Assembly: GCF_014651075.1 (NCBI RefSeq)
Contig: NZ_BMWE01000011.1
Span: forward strand, 186,001 to 250,000
DNA from: Streptomyces djakartensis
GTDB lineage: Bacteria > Actinomycetota > Actinomycetes > Streptomycetales > Streptomycetaceae
Length of the DNA stretch: 64,000 bases
Direction of reading: 5' to 3'
Numbering within the stretch: position 1 is the stretch's first letter; every line of letters starts with the position of its first letter. This document shows, piece after piece, positions 59,261 to 64,000 of this stretch. The position numbers were made by a program, and so were the translations under genes. Under the pieces are notes generated by a model. That model saw only the letters and a list, made by a program, of their open reading frames with translations, ran no database searches and was not told where the DNA came from.

Positions 59261-60787
59261 GTGCCACGTGGTGACGGACGACTCAACCACGACCTGCTCC
59301 CCGGCGAGAAGGGCCCCCAGGACGCTTGTGGCGTCTTCGGTGTCTGGGCTCCGGGCGAAGAGGTCGCCAAGCTCACGTACTTCGGGCTCTACGCCCTCCA
59401 GCATCGAGGCCAGGAATCCGCGGGAATCGCGGTCAGCAACGGCTCGCAGATCCTCGTCTTCAAGGACATGGGCCTGGTCTCCCAGGTCTTCGACGAGACC
59501 TCCCTCGGCTCGCTCCAGGGTCACATCGCGGTCGGTCACGCCCGCTACTCGACCACGGGTGCGTCCGTGTGGGAGAACGCCCAGCCGACGTTCCGCGCGA
59601 CCGGGCACGGCTCCATCGCGCTCGGCCACAACGGCAACCTCGTCAACACCGCCCAGCTCGCCGAGATGGTCGCCGACCTGCCCAAGCAGGAGGGCCGCAC
59701 CCCGCGCGTCGCGGCGACCAACGACACCGACCTGCTCACCGCGCTCCTCGCGGCCCAGACGGACGAGGACGGCAAGCCGCTGACCATCGAGGAGGCCGCG
59801 CACAGCATCCTCCCGCAGGTCAAGGGCGCCTTCTCCCTCGTCTTCATGGACGAGCACACCCTGTACGCGGCCCGCGACCCGCAGGGCATCCGCCCGCTGG
59901 TCCTCGGCCGGCTGGAGCGCGGCTGGGTCGTCGCCTCCGAGTCCGCGGCCCTCGACATCTGCGGCGCCAGCTTCGTCCGCGAGATCGAGCCGGGCGAGTT
60001 CGTCGCCATCGACGAGAACGGCCTGCGCAGCTCCCGCTTCGCGGACGCGAAGCCCAAGGGCTGTGTCTTCGAGTACGTGTACCTGGCCCGCCCGGACACC
60101 GACATCGCCGGCCGGAACGTCTACCTCTCCCGCGTGGAGATGGGCCGCCGCCTGGCCAAGGAGGCCCCGGTCGAGGCCGACCTGGTCATAGCGACCCCGG
60201 AGTCGGGCACCCCCGCCGCCATCGGTTACGCGGAGGCCTCCGGCATCCCCTTCGGCAACGGCCTGGTGAAGAACGCCTACGTGGGCCGTACGTTCATCCA
60301 GCCCTCGCAGACCATCCGCCAGCTGGGCATCCGCCTGAAGCTGAACCCGCTGAAGGAAGTCATCAAGGGCAAGCGCCTGGTCGTCGTCGACGACTCGATC
60401 GTGCGCGGCAACACCCAGCGCGCCCTGGTCCGCATGCTCCGCGAGGCGGGCGCCGCCGAGGTCCACATCCGGATCTCCTCGCCGCCCGTGAAGTGGCCCT
60501 GCTTCTTCGGCATCGACTTCGCCACCCGCGCCGAGCTCATCGCCAACGGCATGACCGTCGAAGAGATCGGCACCTCCATGGGCGCCGACTCCCTGGCGTA
60601 CATCTCCATCGACGGCATGATCGAGGCGACCACCATCGCCAAGCCGAACCTGTGCCGCGCCTGCTTCGACGGCGAGTACCCGATGGACCTCCCGGACCCC
60701 GAGCTGCTGGGCAAGCAGCTCCTGGAGACCGAGCTGGCCGCCGGCCCGGCCGCCACGGCCGCCGCCGACGCGATCCGCCGCCCGTAG
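59261..60787 (+). CDS. purF: amidophosphoribosyltransferase
   Basis: This 508-residue enzyme catalyses the first step of purine synthesis, making phosphoribosylamine from PRPP and glutamine. The N-terminal Ntn glutaminase domain starts at Cys23 (PQDACGVFGVW) after a propeptide that is normally removed. The PRPP-binding loop is KRLVVVDDSIVRGNTQRALV (about residues 372-391). Cysteine-containing motifs of the B. subtilis type (PPVKWPCFFG, NLCRACFDG) suggest an iron-sulphur form. The GTG at 59261 is preceded by a -10 and no ribosome-binding site. Confidence 0.96.
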   Translation: MPRGDGRLNHDLLPGEKGPQDACGVFGVWAPGEEVAKLTYFGLYALQHRGQESAGIAVSNGSQILVFKDMGLVSQVFDETSLGSLQGHIAVGHARYSTTGASVWENAQPTFRATGHGSIALGHNGNLVNTAQLAEMVADLPKQEGRTPRVAATNDTDLLTALLAAQTDEDGKPLTIEEAAHSILPQVKGAFSLVFMDEHTLYAARDPQGIRPLVLGRLERGWVVASESAALDICGASFVREIEPGEFVAIDENGLRSSRFADAKPKGCVFEYVYLARPDTDIAGRNVYLSRVEMGRRLAKEAPVEADLVIATPESGTPAAIGYAEASGIPFGNGLVKNAYVGRTFIQPSQTIRQLGIRLKLNPLKEVIKGKRLVVVDDSIVRGNTQRALVRMLREAGAAEVHIRISSPPVKWPCFFGIDFATRAELIANGMTVEEIGTSMGADSLAYISIDGMIEATTIAKPNLCRACFDGEYPMDLPDPELLGKQLLETELAAGPAATAAADAIRRP

Positions 60788-60831
60788 TCAGCCCGTATCA
60801 CCTGCCGTACGACACGAAAGCTCTCACAGCC

Positions 60832-61911
60832 ATGTCTGAGAACCCCAGTGCCGAGGGCGGCGCCAGCTACGCAGCCGCGGGCGTCGACATCGAAGCCGGC
60901 GACCGCGCCGTCGAACTCATGAAGGAGTGGGTGAAGAAGGCCCAGCGCCCCGAGGTCCTCGGCGGCCTCGGCGGCTTCGCCGGCCTCTTCGACGCCTCCG
61001 CCCTGAAGAACTACGAGCGGCCCCTGCTCGCCTCCGCCACGGACGGCGTCGGCACCAAGGTCGACATCGCCCGGCAGATGGGCATCTACGACTCCATCGG
61101 CCACGACCTGGTCGCCATGGTCATGGACGACATCGTGGTGTGCGGCGCCGAGCCGCTGTTCATGACCGACTACATCTGCGTCGGCAAGGTTCACCCCGAG
61201 CGGGTCGCCGCCATCGTCAAGGGCATCGCCGAGGGCTGTGTGCTGGCCGGCTGCGCCCTGGTCGGCGGTGAGACGGCCGAGCACCCGGGCCTGCTGGGCG
61301 AGGACGACTTCGACGTCGCCGGCGCCGGTACGGGCGTCGTGGAGGCCGACCGACTGCTCGGCGCGGATCGTATCCGGACGGGTGACGCGGTGATCGCCAT
61401 GGCGTCCTCCGGTCTTCACTCGAACGGGTACTCCCTCGTCCGGCACGTCCTGCTGAACCAGGCCGGCCTCGCGCTGGACGCCCACATCGACGAGCTCGGC
61501 CGCACCCTCGGCGAGGAGCTGCTGGAGCCGACGAAGATCTACTCGCTGGACTGCCTGGCCCTGATGCGCACCACCGAGGTGCACGCCTTCAGCCACGTCA
61601 CCGGCGGCGGACTCGCGGCCAACCTGGCCCGGGTCATCCCCGACGGCCTGCACGCGATCGTCGACCGCTCCACCTGGACCCCGGCCCCGATCTTCGACCT
61701 CGTCGGACGGACGGGCCAGGTCGAGCGCCTGGAGCTGGAGAAGACCCTCAACATGGGCGTCGGCATGATCGCGATCGTGCCGCAGGAGTCCGTGGACGTG
61801 GCCCTGGCGACCCTCGGCGACCGTGGTGTGGACGCCTGGGTGGCAGGCGAGATCACGGACCGGGGCGAGCACCCCACGGGTGCCGCCCTGATCGGTGACT
61901 ACGCGAGCTGA
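60832..61911 (+). CDS. purM: phosphoribosylformylglycinamidine cyclo-ligase
   Basis: This 359-residue AIR synthetase closes the imidazole ring from FGAM with ATP. Motifs include LASATDGVGTKVDIARQMGI, VAMVMDDIVVCGAEPLFMTD, ALVGGETAEHPGL, SSGLHSNGYSLVR and HVTGGGLAANLARV. It follows purF after 44 bp and is probably co-transcribed. The ribosome-binding site is weak (GAAAG about 15 nt upstream). The unit ends in a long hairpin. Confidence 0.97.
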   Translation: MSENPSAEGGASYAAAGVDIEAGDRAVELMKEWVKKAQRPEVLGGLGGFAGLFDASALKNYERPLLASATDGVGTKVDIARQMGIYDSIGHDLVAMVMDDIVVCGAEPLFMTDYICVGKVHPERVAAIVKGIAEGCVLAGCALVGGETAEHPGLLGEDDFDVAGAGTGVVEADRLLGADRIRTGDAVIAMASSGLHSNGYSLVRHVLLNQAGLALDAHIDELGRTLGEELLEPTKIYSLDCLALMRTTEVHAFSHVTGGGLAANLARVIPDGLHAIVDRSTWTPAPIFDLVGRTGQVERLELEKTLNMGVGMIAIVPQESVDVALATLGDRGVDAWVAGEITDRGEHPTGAALIGDYAS

Positions 61912-61923
61912 GCACGGGGTCGT

Positions 61924-61994
61924 GACCTTGCGCGCAGCACAGAACCCGGTCGGTGACCGAAGTCCCCGACCGGGTGAGTGCTCAGTGCAAGGTC
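61924..61994. terminator. nested bidirectional hairpin between purM and the DUF3073 gene
   Basis: Three stacked stems pair: GACCTTGC (61924) with GCAAGGTC (61987-61994), AGCAC with GTGCT, and ACCCGGTCGG (61944-61953) with CCGACCGGGT (61966-61975). It lies between convergent genes and overlaps the DUF3073 stop codon, so it could end transcripts from both sides. Confidence 0.65.
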
Positions 61995-62238
61995 AAGCGC
62001 CGCGACGATGTTGTGAGGACTGGTCGTCCTCGTCGTCGTCGTCCTCGTAGAGGTCGGCGTACCGTGCGTACAGGTCGTCGTCCTCATCGTCTTCGAACGG
62101 CTCGCCGTTAGGCGGCTGCGGATTCGAAGGCGATGCACCCAGCTCCTCAGCCAGGCGTGAGAGGTCAGTCCCACCGCTGTTGTACTTCAGCTGGCGGGCG
62201 ACCTTCGTCTGCTTGGCCTTGGCCCGGCCGCGCCCCAT
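61993..62238 (-). CDS. DUF3073 family protein
   Basis: This 81-residue protein starts MGRGRAKAKQTKVARQLKYN, the DUF3073 signature, and has a very acidic C-terminal half (DDEDDDLYARYADLYEDDDD). It is conserved in actinobacteria and has no known function. It might bind nucleic acid or the ribosome through the basic N-terminus. Its 3' end overlaps the bidirectional hairpin. Confidence 0.88.
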   Translation of the reverse strand: MGRGRAKAKQTKVARQLKYNSGGTDLSRLAEELGASPSNPQPPNGEPFEDDEDDDLYARYADLYEDDDDEDDQSSQHRRGA

Positions 62239-62544
62239 GGCTCGACCCCCTCAACGACGGGGCTCGACGGCCCCAGAGTCTTGACACGCGTTCATGGTCC
62301 GGCACGGACTCTCCGCGGAGAGACCGGTCCGTAGGGCTTCCACGGTACCTGAGCCCGCGCCCATACGATACGTCGCCCGCATGACGTGCCCGTGCCCAGG
62401 ACCTTCGAGGCGCCCCGTCCTCGCTGGTCAACCGCGATTTTAACCACTTATCGGCGGTCGACCCGCCGGTAGAAGTGAGAGTTCTCTCTAACTGCCCACC
62501 GACGGGTACCGGCCAAACGTGCGAGGCCCTCGAAGCGGCGCCCG
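62239..62544. promoter_or_regulatory. 306-bp region between vdh and the DUF3073 gene
   Basis: Both flanking genes are on the minus strand, so this holds the end of the vdh transcript and the DUF3073 promoter. An AT-rich patch (GATTTTAACCACTTATC, 62436-62452) stands out. A GCCGATAA string on the minus strand looks like a WhiG -10 but has no TAAA at the right distance. No gene is recognised. Confidence 0.4.
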
Positions 62545-63648
62545 TCAGCGGGCCCGGCGCGCCGCGGCCGCGTCGTGCATCCGCTGCTCGGCGATCCGGT
62601 CGGCCGCGGCGGCCGGCGGAATGCCGTCTTCCTTCGCACGTGCGAATATGGCCAGCGTGGTGTCGAAGATCTTCGCCGCCTTCGCCTTGCACCGCTCGAA
62701 GTCGAAGCCGTGCAACTCGTCGGCCACCTGGATGACGCCGCCGGCGTTCACCACGTAGTCCGGCGCGTAGAGGATCCCGCGGTCGGCGAGGTCCTTCTCC
62801 ACGCCCGGGTGGGCGAGCTGGTTGTTGGCGGCGCCGCAGACCACCTCGGCGGTCAGCACGGGAACGGTGTCGTCGTTCAGGGCGCCGCCCAGCGCGCAGG
62901 GGGCGTAGACGCCGAGACCGTCGACGCGGATCAGCTCGTCGGTGTCCCTGACCGCGACGACGTCGCGGTGCCGCTCGGTGATCCGCCGTACGGCTTCCTC
63001 GCGCACGTCCGTGACGAAGACCTCGGCGCCCTCCTTCACGAGGTGCTCCACCAGGTGGTGGCCGACCTTGCCGACGCCGGCGATGCCCACCCGCCTGGCC
63101 CGCAGCGACGGATCGCCCCACAGGTGCTGCGCGGAGGCCCGCATGCCCTGGTAGACGCCGTAGGCGGTGAGGACGGAGGAGTCCCCGGCGCCGCCGTTCT
63201 CCGGGGAGCGCCCGGTGGTCCAGCGGCACTCACGGGCCACGACGTCCATGTCGGCGACGTACGTGCCGACGTCGCAGGCGGTGACGTACCGGCCGCCGAG
63301 CGAGGCCACGAACCGGCCGTAGGCGAGGAGCAGCTCCTCGGTCTTGATCTTCTCCGGGTCACCGATGATCACGGCCTTGCCGCCGCCGTGGTCGAGACCG
63401 GCCATGGCGTTCTTGTACGACATGCCGCGGGCGAGGTTCAGCGCGTCGGCGACGGCCTCCGCCTCGTTCGCGTACGGGTAGAAGCGCGTACCGCCGAGCG
63501 CGGGGCCGAGGGCGGTGGAGTGCAGGGCGATGACGGCCTTGAGGCCGCTCGCGCGGTCCTGGCAGAGGACGACTTGCTCATGTCCCCCCTGGTCCGAGTG
63601 GAACAGGGTGTGCAGTACATCAGCAGGTACGCCGGTTACGTCGGTCAC
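62545..63648 (-). CDS. vdh: valine dehydrogenase (branched-chain amino acid dehydrogenase)
   Basis: This 367-residue NAD-dependent enzyme deaminates valine and related amino acids to 2-keto acids, which feed branched fatty acids and polyketide precursors in Streptomyces. The catalytic lysine motif is GLDHGGGKAVI and the NAD-binding fold is VGIAGVGKVGHHLVEHLV. The start is the GTG at 63648 with AGGAG 8 nt upstream. In-frame ATGs further upstream would add up to 77 residues with no homology. It matches the S. coelicolor enzyme almost residue for residue, as I remember it. Confidence 0.94.
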   Translation of the reverse strand: MTDVTGVPADVLHTLFHSDQGGHEQVVLCQDRASGLKAVIALHSTALGPALGGTRFYPYANEAEAVADALNLARGMSYKNAMAGLDHGGGKAVIIGDPEKIKTEELLLAYGRFVASLGGRYVTACDVGTYVADMDVVARECRWTTGRSPENGGAGDSSVLTAYGVYQGMRASAQHLWGDPSLRARRVGIAGVGKVGHHLVEHLVKEGAEVFVTDVREEAVRRITERHRDVVAVRDTDELIRVDGLGVYAPCALGGALNDDTVPVLTAEVVCGAANNQLAHPGVEKDLADRGILYAPDYVVNAGGVIQVADELHGFDFERCKAKAAKIFDTTLAIFARAKEDGIPPAAAADRIAEQRMHDAAAARRAR

Positions 63649-63871
63649 TGTGGTGACTCCTGAGTAGTTGCGGCGGGCGGAGACAGGGCTCCCGTGCGGG
63701 TGGCGGGAACTGTTGAGCATGAGATTAGAGCCTGGTCGGCCCGTCGGCCGCACAGTGCTCAGGATCACCTCCGACTGGAGTACGCACGTGCGACGATTTG
63801 CATAGATTTCCCGTGCGTTTGTGAGTGGGTCCGGCAGGTTTTCGCGACGGCGCGCGGGGGAGGGAGCAGGC
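63649..63871. promoter_or_regulatory. divergent intergenic region upstream of vdh
   Basis: This 223-bp region separates vdh (minus) from the gene at the right edge (plus). It should hold both promoters. An AT-rich stretch near 63793-63807 (ATTTGCATAGATTTC) is the best promoter candidate. No clear operator is seen, though vdh is regulated by valine in Streptomyces. Confidence 0.4.
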
Positions 63872-64000
63872 GTGCCCAAGGTGTCCTCGGTGATCGTCCC
63901 CTACGCGAGCTATCTGCGCGTGTACGAACCGCTGGCCGCCTTCCCCGAGCCGGAGCGCAGCCAGTGGGCCCGCTACGCCCGTCGTACGGACCGCCCCTCG
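63872..64000 (+). CDS. hypothetical protein, 3' end outside window
   Basis: An open frame of 43 codons runs off the window. It starts at a GTG with GGGGGAGGGAG upstream and encodes VPKVSSVIVPYASYLRVYEP, then LAAFPEPERSQWARYARRT. By position it corresponds to the gene between vdh and bldC in S. coelicolor. No function is known to me. Confidence 0.7.
   Translation, partial: MPKVSSVIVPYASYLRVYEPLAAFPEPERSQWARYARRTDRPS

Noticed and set aside
62448..62545. WhiG-type promoter suggested by GCCGATAA on the minus strand
   Set aside because: No TAAA-like -35 lies 14-16 bp upstream. The match to one half alone is not enough.

Overview
This 64 kb window is almost certainly a chromosomal-core segment of a Streptomyces. 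Coding density and third-position GC are very high, GTG starts are common, and there are Streptomyces-type sigma factors (SigF and SigN), an Lsr2-like protein, ANTAR and roadblock proteins, a DmdR/IdeR iron box and many leaderless-looking promoters. From memory, gene order matches the S. coelicolor block that runs from just before the sigN-sigF pair through upp, dnaX, purD, purC, purSQL, purF and purM to vdh, just short of bldC. No prophage, transposase, CRISPR array or antibiotic gene cluster is visible.

Region by region. 1-9.2 kb: a truncated DUF2797 gene, then an OmpR-type two-component system followed by a lipid-linked sugar transfer pair (GT2-GtrA and GT39), then an MFS exporter with its TetR regulator and a clear operator. 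9.2-15.8 kb: a PPOX flavin-fold protein, an STAS anti-sigma antagonist, two GAF-ANTAR regulators, a YceI protein and an MFS transporter that both carry carboxypeptidase-regulatory-like domains, and a MarR regulator with twin operators. 15.9-18.8 kb: a small membrane protein, repeat-rich intergenic DNA with a very large hairpin, then sigN and sigF. 18.8-23.8 kb: a Dabb protein, a small membrane protein, tRNA-Ser, tadA and its partner, upp, a LytR_C protein and an HhH-GPD protein.

23.9-28.5 kb is the most interesting stretch. A siderophore-interacting reductase is divergent from an operon of a penicillin-acylase-family Ntn hydrolase, a siderophore-type GNAT acyltransferase and a cupin. An iron box lies between the two. 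The acylase carries an in-frame insertion built from 144-bp tandem repeats. 28.6-32.1 kb: a CopC-CopD copper protein, DUF72 and a Pyr_excise-like protein. 32.2-36.1 kb: an uncharacterised pair of P-loop NTPase and membrane-anchored periplasmic-binding protein. 36.3-38.5 kb: roadblock/DUF4388 proteins with no neighbouring GTPase gene.

38.5-64 kb is housekeeping: tRNA-Ser, SRP RNA, dnaX, purD, a degenerate M48-like protein, a DMFase-like protein, purC, tRNA-Gly genes, an ABC exporter with a DesK/DesR-like two-component system, lsrL, purSQL, an ArsR-like regulator with an M23 peptidase, a DinB-like enzyme, a META lipoprotein, purF, purM, a DUF3073 gene and vdh. Six de novo purine loci (purD, purC, purSQL, purF, purM) are spread over 20 kb. 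They are split into separate transcription units by strong hairpin terminators and, for purD and purF, by leaderless promoters.
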